Positions 16,878 through 25,781 of a DNA stretch of 64,000 nucleotides are shown piece by piece. The notes under the pieces were generated by a model. The model was given only the letters and a program-made list of their open reading frames with translations, was not told where the DNA came from and did no database searches. The DNA is from Actinomadura sp. DC4 (lineage in GTDB: Bacteria > Actinomycetota > Actinomycetes > Streptosporangiales > Streptosporangiaceae): positions 1 through 64,000 of the forward strand of contig NZ_JAUEQY010000017.1 of NCBI RefSeq assembly GCF_030406325.1. Reading direction: 5' to 3'. The first letter of the stretch is position 1. Each line of letters opens with the position of its first letter. A program made the position numbers and the translations under genes.

Positions 16878-17348
16878 ATGGCCGAGATTCTTGATGCGAC
16901 GGACTGGGCGATCCTCGTCGAGGTCCAGCGGGACGGCCGGATCCCGCTGACCGAGCTGGGCCGGCGGGTCAGCCTCAGCGCGTCGGCGACCACCGAACGC
17001 GTCAAGCGCCTGGAGGCGACGGGCGTCATCACCGGCTACCGCGCCGACGTCGACCTTGAGAAGGTCGGCTTCGCGGTGCTGGCCGTCGTACGCCTGAAGT
17101 ACCCCGGCAACCGGCACGGGCCGCTGCACGAGCTGCTGGAGGAGCGCCTGGAGATCCTGGAGTGCCTGCGCACGACGGGCGATGACTGTTACACGCTCAA
17201 GGTCGCGGCGGCGTCGATGGGGCACCTCGAGGCGCTCATGGGGGAGCTGGCGGAGTTCGGCAGCACGACGACCAACATCGTCTACAGCCAGACCCTGCCC
17301 TACCGCGGGCCCCGGCGCCCCGCCGCCGGCTTTGAGGGTTCTGAGTAG
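16878..17348 (+). CDS. Lrp/AsnC-family regulator
   Basis: A 156-residue regulator. The N-terminal HTH is DATDWAILVEVQRDGRIPLT with SASATTERVKRLEATGVI, and the RAM ligand domain follows (VLAVVRLKYPG, then CLRTTGDDCYTLKVAA). ATG at 16878 has a GAGGA just upstream. Lrp proteins sense amino acids or related metabolites. It is divergent from the LLM-deaminase operon and probably controls it and itself. Confidence 0.9.
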   Translation: MAEILDATDWAILVEVQRDGRIPLTELGRRVSLSASATTERVKRLEATGVITGYRADVDLEKVGFAVLAVVRLKYPGNRHGPLHELLEERLEILECLRTTGDDCYTLKVAAASMGHLEALMGELAEFGSTTTNIVYSQTLPYRGPRRPAAGFEGSE

Positions 17349-17407
17349 CAGACCTGCCGTTCTTGCGGGAAAGTGCCAACCGAGGGTTCAACGATACGGT
17401 CGAATCC

Positions 17408-18655
17408 ATGGCATTTCACATCGATGAGTCCGCCCATGCCCTCACGGCCACCGCCGTCATGGGACTGCTCCCGGCCCGGCCGCGGCTGCTCGCGCTGGGC
17501 GAGCCCACACACGGCGAGGACACGCTCCTGGACCTGCGCAACGCGCTCTTCCGGCAGCTCGTCGAGCAGGAGGGCTACCAGACGATCGCGATCGAGAGCG
17601 ACTGCCTCATGGGCCTGGCCGTGGACGACCACGTCACCTCGGGCATGGGCACCCTCGACGAGGCGATGGAGCACGGCTTCAGCCACGGGTTCGGCGCGTC
17701 CGCCGCCAACCGCGAGCTGGTCCGCTGGATGCGCGCGTGCAACGACGGACGGGCCCCGTCCGAACGGCTCCGCTTCGCCGGCTTCGACGGCCCGCTGGAG
17801 ATCACCGGCGCCGCCGGCCCCCGGCAGGCCCTCACCGCGCTCCACGCCTACCTCGCGACCTGGGTGGACGCGGACCTGCTCCCGTGCGGCGAGCAGACGC
17901 TCGACCGCCTGCTCGGCGCCGACGCCCGGTGGACCGAGCCCGCCGCGATGATGGACCCCTCCCGGTCCGCGGGCCGGTCGGCCGAGGCCGCGGAGCTGCG
18001 GCCGCTCGCCGACGATCTGGTGGCCCTGCTCGACGCGCAGACGCCGCACCTGATCGCGGCGTCCTCGCGGGAGGCCTGGGACCGGGCACGCCTGTACGGG
18101 CGCACCGCGGTCGGCCTGCTGCGCTACCACTACTGGATGGCCGACACCTCGCCGGGCCGCATGGCACGGCTGGTCGGCCAGCGGGACGCGATGATGGCCG
18201 GCAACCTCCTCGCCCTCGCCGAACGGGGCCCGGCGCTGGTGTTCGCCCACAACGCCCATCTGCAACGGGAGAAGAGCGCGATGCGGCTCGGCGACCTGCC
18301 GGTGGAATGGTGGAGCGCCGGCGCGCTCGTGAGCGCCCACCTGGGCGAGAAGTACGCCTTCCTCGCCACCGCCCTCGGCACGATCCGCCACCGGGGAGTC
18401 GACGCTCCACCCGCCGACACCCTCGAAGGCCTCTTGTACGCGCTCCCGGAGGACCGCTACGTCGTCGACGCCCCCAGGCTGGCCATCGCCTTCGGCGCCG
18501 CGCCGCCCGCCCCCCGCGTCTCGCCCTGGTTCGGCTACGCCCCGCTCGACCCGGCCCACCTGGCCGGAACCGACGGAGTCGTCTTCGTCAAGGACGCCCT
18601 GCCCCCTGCATCCGGGTCGGCGGCTCCATCGGCTGACGGCCCTCGGCCGCGCTGA
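17408..18655 (+). CDS. Erythromycin esterase family protein
   Basis: A 415-residue protein of the EreA/EreB-like superfamily. Key pattern LLALGEPTHGEDTLLDLRN carries the conserved Glu and His of the active site; IAIESD, LRFAGFDGPLE and LVFAHNAHLQR follow as in the family. Members hydrolyse macrolide lactones or act on unrelated esters, and many actinomycete members have no proven macrolide activity. ATG at 17408 is chosen over an upstream GTG in the same frame. No ribosome-methylase or macrolide gene is nearby. Confidence 0.85.
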   Translation: MAFHIDESAHALTATAVMGLLPARPRLLALGEPTHGEDTLLDLRNALFRQLVEQEGYQTIAIESDCLMGLAVDDHVTSGMGTLDEAMEHGFSHGFGASAANRELVRWMRACNDGRAPSERLRFAGFDGPLEITGAAGPRQALTALHAYLATWVDADLLPCGEQTLDRLLGADARWTEPAAMMDPSRSAGRSAEAAELRPLADDLVALLDAQTPHLIAASSREAWDRARLYGRTAVGLLRYHYWMADTSPGRMARLVGQRDAMMAGNLLALAERGPALVFAHNAHLQREKSAMRLGDLPVEWWSAGALVSAHLGEKYAFLATALGTIRHRGVDAPPADTLEGLLYALPEDRYVVDAPRLAIAFGAAPPAPRVSPWFGYAPLDPAHLAGTDGVVFVKDALPPASGSAAPSADGPRPR

Positions 18656-18669
18656 TACGTGGCGGCGTG

Positions 18670-19794
18670 TCAGGACGGTCTCGCTTCGGGGGCGAAGGCG
18701 GGCAGCTTCTCGAGACTGCCGCGCACGGCCTCGGCGCCGTACTCGAACATCTGCCGCTCGTAGTCGCCGACCGCGCTGAGCAGATCCTGGCGGCCTTCGC
18801 CGGCCCCGATCAGGCGGCGGCGCAGCAGGTCGGCGTCGCGCAGCGCGGTGTTCGCGCCGTTGCCGCCGGTCGGGGAGGTGGCGTGGATCGCGTCGCCGAG
18901 CAGCGTGACCGGGCCGGACGCCCAGCGCTCGCCGGGCTCGACCACCCGGATGGACAGCAGCGTGCTGTTGTCCGGGTCGGCCTGATCGATCAGCGCGCGC
19001 AGCTCCGGGTGCCAGCCCTCCATCCTGGACAGCACGGCGTCCTGCGCGCTCAGGCCCCCCAGCGAGCCGTCCGGCGGCAGGATCATGGCCCAGCGCACGT
19101 AGTCGCCGATGTCGGGCAGCGTGACTTCGGGGGCCAGCCGCTCGGCGGCCTGCTTCGGCGGGGTGCGGAAGCGCATCGCGCCGAGCAGCAGGCTGACGCC
19201 GCCGCCCGTGATCTTCGAGCCGTAGGCCGTGGACAGGCCGGCGAACTCCTCGGTCAGCGGGGTGCGGCCGATGACGAACCGGACGCCGGTGTCGGTCGGC
19301 GTGGTCCGCGGCGACAACACCCCGCGGACCGCGGAGGTGACCCCGTCCGCGCCGACGAGCAGGTCGGCGGTGGCCGGGCCGCGGCGGGCGAACCGGGCTT
19401 CGACGTTCCCGCCGGCCCGCACGTCGTAGCCGGTCAGCATGGCATCGGTGTGCACGGTGAGGCCGGTCAGCAACAGGTGCCGCAGCACCTGCCGGTCGAC
19501 CACGATGCCGGTCCGGCCCGCGCCGAGCCTGCCGATCTCGTTCAGCCGCGGGTCCAGGATCAGCTGCTCGGCGGAGGCGTCCATGACGATCTCGTCCAGC
19601 AGCGGGTGCCAGCGCGCCGGCAGGCAGTCGCGTACCGCCTGGAAACCGATCAGGTTCAGCACGAGCCGGTACCCCTGGAACCGCGCGCCGATCCCCGGGT
19701 CGCGCTCGAACACCTCGGCCTCGATCCCGGCACCACGCAGACCCTGCGCGAGAGCCAGGCCTCCCAGACCGGCTCCGACAACGGAAACTCGCAC
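18670..19794 (-). CDS. FAD-dependent monooxygenase
   Basis: A 374-residue single-component flavoprotein hydroxylase of the PHBH fold. It has the FAD-binding GAGLGGLALAQGL at the N-terminus, the middle ADLLVGADGVTSAVR (DG motif), and the second FAD motif LLGDAIHATSPTGGNGANTALRDA. It probably hydroxylates or detoxifies an aromatic compound, in the manner of tetracycline- or rifampicin-type monooxygenases. GTG at 19794 is preferred for ribosome-site spacing (GGGGG upstream). It is divergent from a TetR regulator with clear operators between them. Confidence 0.88.
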   Translation of the reverse strand: MRVSVVGAGLGGLALAQGLRGAGIEAEVFERDPGIGARFQGYRLVLNLIGFQAVRDCLPARWHPLLDEIVMDASAEQLILDPRLNEIGRLGAGRTGIVVDRQVLRHLLLTGLTVHTDAMLTGYDVRAGGNVEARFARRGPATADLLVGADGVTSAVRGVLSPRTTPTDTGVRFVIGRTPLTEEFAGLSTAYGSKITGGGVSLLLGAMRFRTPPKQAAERLAPEVTLPDIGDYVRWAMILPPDGSLGGLSAQDAVLSRMEGWHPELRALIDQADPDNSTLLSIRVVEPGERWASGPVTLLGDAIHATSPTGGNGANTALRDADLLRRRLIGAGEGRQDLLSAVGDYERQMFEYGAEAVRGSLEKLPAFAPEARPS

Positions 19795-19815
19795 CACGCA
19801 CCCCCGGAAATGATA

Positions 19816-19866
19816 CGAACTTAGTTCGTTCGGACGATCTAAGTCCTACTCAACGAACTTAGATCG
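19816..19866. promoter_or_regulatory. Tandem TetR operators
   Basis: Two dyads lie between the divergent monooxygenase and TetR genes. The first is CGAACT-T-AGTTCG (19816-19828). The second is a perfect 10-bp inverted repeat CGATCTAAGT (19835-19844) / ACTTAGATCG (19857-19866). They share a CTTAG/CTAAG core. Confidence 0.7.
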
Positions 19867-19887
19867 TGTCAAGTTATAGTGGCCGGC

Positions 19888-20610
19888 ATGTCCGCCGATC
19901 CCCGCCGACGCCGCGCGGCTCGCCACGCCCAGCCCACGGCGAAGACCGCCGCGCCGGTACCACGCAAGAAGCCGATCACCGTCGAACGGATCACCGACGC
20001 CGCCCTGGAGGTCGTCGCCACCGAGGGGTATGACGCGCTGACCATCCGCCGGGTCGCCGCCGTTCTCGGCACCGGCCCGTCGTCGCTGTACGCCCACATC
20101 GTCAACAAGGACGACATCGACGACCTGCTGATCGGGCGGCTGTGCTCGGAGCTGGCACTGCCCGAGCCCGATCCGGCGCGCTGGCGTGAGCAGATCCGAG
20201 ACGTGTGCGCCCGGATCCGCGACCAGTACCTGAGGTATCCGGGCATCTCCCGGGCCGCGCTCGCGATGGCCCCGACCAACCTGGAGACCCTGCGGGTGAA
20301 CGAGGGGATGCTCGCGATCCTGCTCGCCGGGGGCATCCAGCCGCGGACCGCGGCCTGGGCCATCGACGCCCTCTCGCTCTACGTCGCCGGCTACGCGCTG
20401 GAGACCTCCATGGTCCGGCAGCGGCGGAAGGACCCGGACGCGACCTGGGTCCTGACCCAGGACCAGCTGGTCGACCGCTTCAACGCCCTGCCCCAGGCCG
20501 CCTTCCCCAACACCAGGCGGTACGCGACCGAACTCACCTCCGGCACCGGACACCAGCGCTTCGACTTCGCCCTCGCGCTGCTCATCGACAACCTCGGCAA
20601 GGTCCCCTGA
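19888..20610 (+). CDS. TetR-family regulator
   Basis: A 240-residue TetR protein. The HTH is ITVERITDAALEVVATEGYD, then LTIRRVAAVLGTGPSSLYAHI. The C-terminal domain resembles the TetR_C type found beside flavin monooxygenases and drug genes. ATG at 19888 is preferred over the GTG at 19879 because TATAGT (19875-19880) could be a -10 box that yields a leaderless transcript starting at this ATG. It probably represses itself and the divergent monooxygenase through the two operators. Confidence 0.9.
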   Translation: MSADPRRRRAARHAQPTAKTAAPVPRKKPITVERITDAALEVVATEGYDALTIRRVAAVLGTGPSSLYAHIVNKDDIDDLLIGRLCSELALPEPDPARWREQIRDVCARIRDQYLRYPGISRAALAMAPTNLETLRVNEGMLAILLAGGIQPRTAAWAIDALSLYVAGYALETSMVRQRRKDPDATWVLTQDQLVDRFNALPQAAFPNTRRYATELTSGTGHQRFDFALALLIDNLGKVP

Positions 20611-20630
20611 GCGGGGCGTACGGTCGGAGG

Positions 20631-21542
20631 GTGCGATTCGCGATCTCCATTCCCCAGTTCGTCGCCGACGGCGCGTTCGACCCGGCCGCGTTCCGCGCGT
20701 ACCTCACGCGCGCCGAGGCGCTCGGCTTCGACGGCGCCTGGACGCAGGAGCAGATCCTCGGCGCGGCCCCGGTGCTGGGCCCGGTCGAGACGCTCACGTA
20801 CGCGGCCGCGTGCACCGAACGGCTGCGCCTGGGCTGCGCGGTCTTCGTCACCCCGCTGCACGGCCCGCTGCACCTCGCCAAGAGCCTCGCCACCCTCGAC
20901 CAGCTCAGCCGCGGGCGCCTGGAGGTCGGTGTGGGGACCGGCGGGCGCGGCCGGATGTTCCCGGCGTTCGGCGTCGACCCCGACCATCTGGTCGGGCGGT
21001 TCACCGAGGGGCTGCGGCTGATGAAGGCCTGCTGGACCGAGCCCCGCATCACCTTCGAGGGCCGATTCTGGCAGCTGCGGGACGCGGCGATGGAGCCCAA
21101 GCCGTTCCAGAAGCCGCACCCGCCGGTCTGGTTCGGCGCCAACCATCCCGACGCGCTGCGCCGCGCGGTCCGCCACGGCGACGGATTCATCGGCGCCGGG
21201 TCCACGACCACCGGCCGGTTCGCCGAGCAGGTCCAGGTCGTACGCGAGGCGCTCGGCGAGCAGGGGCGGGACCCGGCCGGGTTCGGCATCGCCAAACGCG
21301 TCTACGTCGCGGTCGACGACGACACGGCGCGCGGCGCCCGCGAGATCGGCGCGGCGCTCGACCGGCTCTACGGCCGGAGCGGACTGGCGCCGGTCGCGGT
21401 CTCCGGCCCGCCGGAGGCGTGCGCCGAAGGACTGCGGGAGGTCGCCGCGGCCGGGGCGGAGACGATCCTGCTCACCCCGCTGTTCGCCGAGGCCGCGCAG
21501 ATGGAGCGCCTGGCCGCCGAGGTGGTCCCGGCACTGTCCTGA
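20631..21542 (+). CDS. LLM-class F420-dependent oxidoreductase
   Basis: A 303-residue luciferase-like fold protein. Visible are MRFAISIPQFVADGAFDP at the start, the family core LSRGRLEVGVGTGGRGRMFPAFGVD, and PPVWFGANHPDALRRAVRHGDGF. GTG at 20631 is chosen because the protein begins here like its relatives; CGGAGG lies just upstream. It starts 20 bp after the TetR stop, so it may be cotranscribed with it. Substrate unknown; F420 rather than FMN is likely from the lineage. Confidence 0.87.
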   Translation: MRFAISIPQFVADGAFDPAAFRAYLTRAEALGFDGAWTQEQILGAAPVLGPVETLTYAAACTERLRLGCAVFVTPLHGPLHLAKSLATLDQLSRGRLEVGVGTGGRGRMFPAFGVDPDHLVGRFTEGLRLMKACWTEPRITFEGRFWQLRDAAMEPKPFQKPHPPVWFGANHPDALRRAVRHGDGFIGAGSTTTGRFAEQVQVVREALGEQGRDPAGFGIAKRVYVAVDDDTARGAREIGAALDRLYGRSGLAPVAVSGPPEACAEGLREVAAAGAETILLTPLFAEAAQMERLAAEVVPALS

Positions 21543-21556
21543 CGAGCCAATATGCC

Positions 21557-21586
21557 TTGACAGGTATATTCCCGCGTGGCTATGTT
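21557..21586 (+). promoter_or_regulatory. Promoter of arsR-SRPBCC operon, probably leaderless
   Basis: TTGACA (21557-21562), an 18-bp spacer and TATGTT (21581-21586). Transcription would begin at about 21593, which is the GTG start of the ArsR gene, so the mRNA probably lacks a leader. Confidence 0.6.
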
Positions 21587-21592
21587 CGCTGC

Positions 21593-21919
21593 GTGGCAAC
21601 CTTTGACGTGCTCGCCGAGCCGACGCGGCGGCGGATCCTCGATCTGCTGCTGGAGCGGCCCCGCCCCGTCGCCGAGCTGACCGAGGCCCTCGGGCTCACC
21701 CAGCCCGGCACCTCCAAGCACCTGCGCGTGCTGCGCGAGGCCGGGCTGGTCCGGGTCCGCGCCGAGGCGCAGCGCCGCTGGTACGAGCTGCGGCCCGAGC
21801 CGCTGGCCGAGATCGACGCGTGGCTGCGGCCGTACCGGCGCCTGTGGGCCGGCTCCCTCGACGCCCTCGAACGGCACCTGGACACGATGCCCGACACCCC
21901 CACGGAGGACCACGCGTGA
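21593..21919 (+). CDS. ArsR-family regulator
   Basis: A 108-residue winged-helix protein: FDVLAEPTRRRILDLLLERP, then VAELTEALGLTQPGTSKHLR as HTH, and the wing VRVRAEAQRRWYELRPEPL. No metal-binding Cys pair is present, so it belongs to the metal-independent ArsR group that is typically paired with SRPBCC proteins. The stop overlaps the GTG of the SRPBCC gene (GTGA). It likely autoregulates the two-gene operon. Confidence 0.93.
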   Translation: MATFDVLAEPTRRRILDLLLERPRPVAELTEALGLTQPGTSKHLRVLREAGLVRVRAEAQRRWYELRPEPLAEIDAWLRPYRRLWAGSLDALERHLDTMPDTPTEDHA

Positions 21920-22818
21920 ACGGATCCCTGCACACCGCCGGCGGGCGCAACGTCCTGCGGTTCGAGCGGCGGCTCGCCCACCCGGTCGAGAAGGTCTGGC
22001 GGGCGGTCACCGAACCGGCCGAGCTCGCGCACTGGTTCCCGGCCATGGTCGCGATGGAGCCGCGGGTCGGCGGGGCGATGCGGTTCACCTTCCCGGGCGG
22101 GGAGATGGACCCCACCGACGGGACCGTCACCGAGCTGGACCCGCCGCGCGTGTTCGCCTTCGTCTGGGCCGGCGACCCGCTGCGCATCGAGCTGGCCCCC
22201 GACGGCGAGGGCACCCTGCTGACCTTCACCTACACCTTCCAGGATCGCCCGATGGCCGGCAGCTACGCCACCGGCTGGCACACCTGCCTCGACGCCCTCG
22301 CGCACGCCCTAGCCGGGACCGCCCCGCAGGAGCCCGCGCCCTACCCCGAACGGCACGACGCCTTCGTCGAGGAGTTCGGGCTGGGGGAGGGCACCGCGGG
22401 CGAGGACGGCACGGTCCGGTTCGAACGCCTGCTGCCCCATCCGGCCGAGAAGGTCTGGGCCGCCCTCACCGGCCCGGACGCTCCCGCCACCGGCGGGGAG
22501 CCGCCCCTGCCCGTCACCAACGGCTACGTCCCGGCCGGCCCGCTCACCGAGGTCGAGACCGGCACGGTGCTGGAGTACGCCTGGCTGTCGGACGGCGTGC
22601 CCGCCGGGCGGGTCCGCTGGGAGCTGACCGGCGGCCACCCCGCGGGCACCCGCGTCGTACTGACCCAGACGCGGCCCGGCGACCGCACCACCGCACTCGC
22701 CGCCTGGCACACCCAACTGGAGATCCTCGCCGACCACCTGCGCGGCGTCACCCGCTGCCCGTGGCCGAAGGAACGCACCGAGGAGCTGCGGCGACACTAC
22801 GAGCGGGTGGCCAGGTAG
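21916..22818 (+). CDS. Tandem SRPBCC (AHSA1-like) domain protein
   Basis: A 300-residue protein with two START-like SRPBCC/AHSA1 domains. The first opens LRFERRLAHPVEKVWRAVTEP and the second VRFERLLPHPAEKVWAALTGP, an evident internal duplication. Such domains bind hydrophobic ligands in a deep cavity. It is coupled to ArsR, a pairing frequent in actinomycetes. Its last 22 bp overlap the convergent methyltransferase-like gene. Confidence 0.88.
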   Translation: MNGSLHTAGGRNVLRFERRLAHPVEKVWRAVTEPAELAHWFPAMVAMEPRVGGAMRFTFPGGEMDPTDGTVTELDPPRVFAFVWAGDPLRIELAPDGEGTLLTFTYTFQDRPMAGSYATGWHTCLDALAHALAGTAPQEPAPYPERHDAFVEEFGLGEGTAGEDGTVRFERLLPHPAEKVWAALTGPDAPATGGEPPLPVTNGYVPAGPLTEVETGTVLEYAWLSDGVPAGRVRWELTGGHPAGTRVVLTQTRPGDRTTALAAWHTQLEILADHLRGVTRCPWPKERTEELRRHYERVAR

Positions 22819-23429
22819 ACGACGTCGGGCTCGCCGCGCGCGACCGGTACGGCGAGCGCGGACACGTCGGTGAACCGCTCCCGCAGCCGTTCCTCGAACG
22901 CGGGCGCGGCACCGGCGCTCCATACCGCCAGCACCCCGCCCGGGCGCAGCCGCCCCGCCAGCAGGGCCGGGTCGTACAGCGCGGCGTTGCCCTCGGTGAC
23001 GGTCCAGTCCGGGCCGTTGTCGATGTCCAGGCACAGCACGTCGTAGCCGCCCTCGCCCGTGCGCAGCCAGCCGACCAGGTCGGCGCGCTCGACCCGTACG
23101 CGCGGGTCCTCCAGCGCTCCGCCGGAGTAGGGGCGCAGGTGCGTGGCGTGCCAGCCGATGACCGCCGGCTCACGCTCGACGACGGTGACGGTGCGGGTGC
23201 GGGGAGAGCGCAGGGCCTCGGCGAGGGAGAACCCAACGCCGAGCCCGCCGATGAGGACGTCGGCCGGGCGCGCGAGGCGGTCGAGGGCGGCGCGGACCAG
23301 CAGCCGCTCGGACTCACCGGCACGGGTGTCCATCAGGAACATCCCGTTGCTGATGATCTCCAAGTGCCGCCCGTCGCCGCGCAGGACCAGCTCACCGTTC
23401 TCGCCGGCCCGCCGCTCATAGACCTCCAC
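22797..23429 (-). CDS. Spermidine-synthase-like methyltransferase-fold protein
   Basis: A 210-residue Rossmann-fold protein. VLIGGLGVGFSLAEAL is the glycine-rich cofactor loop, VTVVEREPAVIGW the acidic loop, and DVLCLDIDNGPDW the central strand. The pattern resembles spermidine synthases (aminopropyltransferases) and their orphan relatives, but it is shorter than true SpeE and lacks a recognisable polyamine-binding N-domain. GTG start at 23429. Function unassigned; it may be a small-molecule methyltransferase. Confidence 0.75.
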   Translation of the reverse strand: MEVYERRAGENGELVLRGDGRHLEIISNGMFLMDTRAGESERLLVRAALDRLARPADVLIGGLGVGFSLAEALRSPRTRTVTVVEREPAVIGWHATHLRPYSGGALEDPRVRVERADLVGWLRTGEGGYDVLCLDIDNGPDWTVTEGNAALYDPALLAGRLRPGGVLAVWSAGAAPAFEERLRERFTDVSALAVPVARGEPDVVYLATRS

Positions 23430-23491
23430 GTGGCCTCAGCCTAGACCGCGCCGAAGCCCCCGCGCCGCCGGAACCGATCAGACCTCGTCGA

Positions 23492-23938
23492 TCAGTCGAG
23501 GGGCGTGAGCAGCACGACCGGGATCTCGCGGGAGGTCTTCCGCGCGTACTCGTCATAGAGCGGGAAGATGTCCACCATCTGGGCCCAGAGGGCCGTGCGC
23601 TCGGCCGGGGACGCGACGCGGGCACGCGCGGTGAACCGGCGCGTGCCGGCCTGCACCCCGACGCTGGGGTCCGCCACGAGGTTCATGAACCACGCCGGGT
23701 CCTCCTCGGCACCGCCCTTGGAGGCGACGACGACGTACTCGCCGCCGGCGGTGCCGTAGATCAGGCAGGTGCGGCGAGGCGTGCCGGTCCGGCGTCCGGT
23801 CGTGACGAGCACGAGGGTGTGCACGCCGTTGTTCTCATGGCCCTCGGTACCGCCCGAGGCCAGATACGTGCGGGTGTGCTCGGCGACCCAGTCCCACTGT
23901 GAGTCGGTGGCGCGGTCCAGATCCTCGGCGATGGCCAT
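23492..23938 (-). CDS. Ddn-like F420-dependent nitroreductase family protein
   Basis: A 148-residue split-barrel protein of the deazaflavin-dependent nitroreductase family. LVLVTTGRRTGTPRRTCLIYG and YVVVASKGGAEEDPAWFMNLVADP are signature segments that line the F420 pocket. ATG at 23938 follows GGAAGGA. Relatives such as Ddn reduce quinones and nitro compounds using F420H2. The next gene upstream on the strand is the DHFR-like protein. Confidence 0.88.
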   Translation of the reverse strand: MAIAEDLDRATDSQWDWVAEHTRTYLASGGTEGHENNGVHTLVLVTTGRRTGTPRRTCLIYGTAGGEYVVVASKGGAEEDPAWFMNLVADPSVGVQAGTRRFTARARVASPAERTALWAQMVDIFPLYDEYARKTSREIPVVLLTPLD

Positions 23939-24003
23939 GGCGGCTGTCCTTCCGGTACGGGGGATGGCGGCCACACGGGCCGCGTGCGAACAGAGCTTTC
24001 CGC

Positions 24004-24570
24004 TTATCTCTTGATCTCATAGCGCAGGAGTGCCACGCCGTTTCCGAACCCGGTGGCCTCGGCCAGCCTCAGGTCCCGCCCGTCCTCGAAAACGCGCGTC
24101 CCCCTGCCGCGTGACGCCGGGCAGACCAGCATCCGGACCTCGTCGACGACGCCGGCGTCCAGCAGGGAGTGCATGAGCCTCAGGCTTCCCCACAGCCAGA
24201 TGTCCTTGCCGCTCCGCTCCTTGAGCTCCCCGATGGTGGCGACCGGGTCGCGCGTCACGGTCGCGGCGGGAAAGCCGCCCCAGGGGGCGTCGTCCAGCTT
24301 CGAGGAGACGACGAACTTGGTGAGGCCGTTGAGCTTCTCGCCGTACTCGCCCTGCTCGTCGGCGTACGGCCAGTAGTCCTTGGACTGGGCGTAGGTGTTC
24401 GCGCCGAGGATCATCGTGTCGACCGAGTCGATGAACCCCATCACGCTCGCCTTGAACGCCGGGTCGGTCCGGTCGGAGAAGGGCTCCCCGGACACGAAGC
24501 CGAGCCCGCCGTCCTCCTCCGCGGCGATGTTGTCGACGGTGACCCACTGCTGGACTATGAGCTTTCGCAT
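24004..24570 (-). CDS. Dihydrofolate reductase family (RibD C-like) protein
   Basis: A 188-residue protein of the DHFR-like/RibD C-terminal superfamily: MRKLIVQQWVTVDNIAA at the start, MILGANTYAQSKDYWPY in the middle, and KDIWLWGSLRLMHSLLDAGVVDEVRMLV as the NADPH-binding part. ATG at 24570 has GGAAGGGAC upstream. Members of this group are common in actinomycetes and mostly of unknown reaction; it is unlikely to be the essential FolA. Confidence 0.88.
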   Translation of the reverse strand: MRKLIVQQWVTVDNIAAEEDGGLGFVSGEPFSDRTDPAFKASVMGFIDSVDTMILGANTYAQSKDYWPYADEQGEYGEKLNGLTKFVVSSKLDDAPWGGFPAATVTRDPVATIGELKERSGKDIWLWGSLRLMHSLLDAGVVDEVRMLVCPASRGRGTRVFEDGRDLRLAEATGFGNGVALLRYEIKR

Positions 24571-24679
24571 GACTGTCCCTTCCGGTACGCGCGGCCACGC
24601 GGGCCGCATCCGCACCGGGGACGGAGCCGTCACGCCGATCTCGACATCCCGGCCCCGTCCTTTCGGCGGGCCGGCCGGA

Positions 24680-25687
24680 TCACAGCAGCGGCAGCTGCTC
24701 GGCCACCGGCGCCGGGGGAACCTTCGGCGCCGGGGCGGGCGCGCGGAGCGGCCGCCCGCCCCGGCCGACGCCGTACTCGGCGGCCAGCTCCGCGACCTTG
24801 GCGGAGATGCGCCGCTGGTAGTCCTTCGGCGCGTACGCCCCGCGCCCGTACAGCCGCTCGTACGGGGCGACGAGCTCGGGGTGGCACTCGCGCAGCCAGC
24901 TCATGAACCACTCGCGGGCGCCCGGCCGCAGGTGCAGCACGATCGCCGACACCGACGTCGCGCCGGCCTCGGCGATGCCGCGGACCGCGGCCTCCAGCTG
25001 ACGCGGCGTGTCGGACAGGTAGGGCACGATCGGGCCCATGAGCACGCCGCAGGCGATGCCGTGCTCGCCGAGGGTCGCGCACACCTCCAGCCGCTTGTGC
25101 GGGCTCGGCGTGCCCGGCTCGACCAGCCGCCACAGCTCCTTGTCGACCGAGCCGACCGACACGGCCGTGCCGACCTCGGTGCGCTCGGCCGCCTCCTCCA
25201 GCAGCGGCAGGTCCCGCAGGATCAACGAGCCCTTGGTGAGGATGGAGAAGGGGTTCGCCGCGTCGCGCAGCGCCTCGATGATGCCGGGCATCAGGCGGTA
25301 GCGGCCCTCGGCGCGCTGGTAGCAGTCGACGTTGGTGCCCATCGCGATGTGCTCGCCCGCCCACTTGGGCGCGGCGAGCTCGCGGCGGACCAGCTCGGGC
25401 GCGTTGACCTTCACCACGATCTGGGAGTCGAAGTCGTGTCCCGCGTCGAAGTCGAGATAGGTGTGGGTGTTGCGGGCGAAGCAGTAGCGGCAGGCATGGC
25501 TGCAGCCGCGGTACGGATTGATCGTCCAGGCGAACGGCACACGTGAGGCGCCCGGCACCTTGTTGATGATCGACTTGGCCCGGATCTCGTGGAAGGTGAT
25601 CCCGCGGAACTCCGGGGTGTCGACCGTGACCGGGGTCCCGAACAGGCCCGGCTCCTGGCCATCGAGTGACAACGCGTCCCAACGCAT
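24680..25687 (-). CDS. Radical SAM protein (Rv2578c/SplB-like)
   Basis: A 335-residue radical SAM enzyme. INPYRGCSHACRYCFARNTH contains CxxxCxxC for the 4Fe-4S cluster, followed by GTNVDCYQRAEGRYRLMPGI, as in the Rv2578c-type radical SAM family related to spore photoproduct lyase. The substrate in this family is not established. The proline/alanine-rich C-terminus (LRAPAPAPKVPPAPVAEQ) is a nonconserved tail. It is divergent from the small protein at 25782. Confidence 0.9.
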   Translation of the reverse strand: MRWDALSLDGQEPGLFGTPVTVDTPEFRGITFHEIRAKSIINKVPGASRVPFAWTINPYRGCSHACRYCFARNTHTYLDFDAGHDFDSQIVVKVNAPELVRRELAAPKWAGEHIAMGTNVDCYQRAEGRYRLMPGIIEALRDAANPFSILTKGSLILRDLPLLEEAAERTEVGTAVSVGSVDKELWRLVEPGTPSPHKRLEVCATLGEHGIACGVLMGPIVPYLSDTPRQLEAAVRGIAEAGATSVSAIVLHLRPGAREWFMSWLRECHPELVAPYERLYGRGAYAPKDYQRRISAKVAELAAEYGVGRGGRPLRAPAPAPKVPPAPVAEQLPLL

Positions 25688-25781
25688 CCCCTCATGCTAG
25701 AACATGTGTTCGAGGTGAACCGTTCGCGGGGGCGTCCCCGTGTGCCTGATAAGGACCGCACGCCGACCGAAGGGCCGACCG

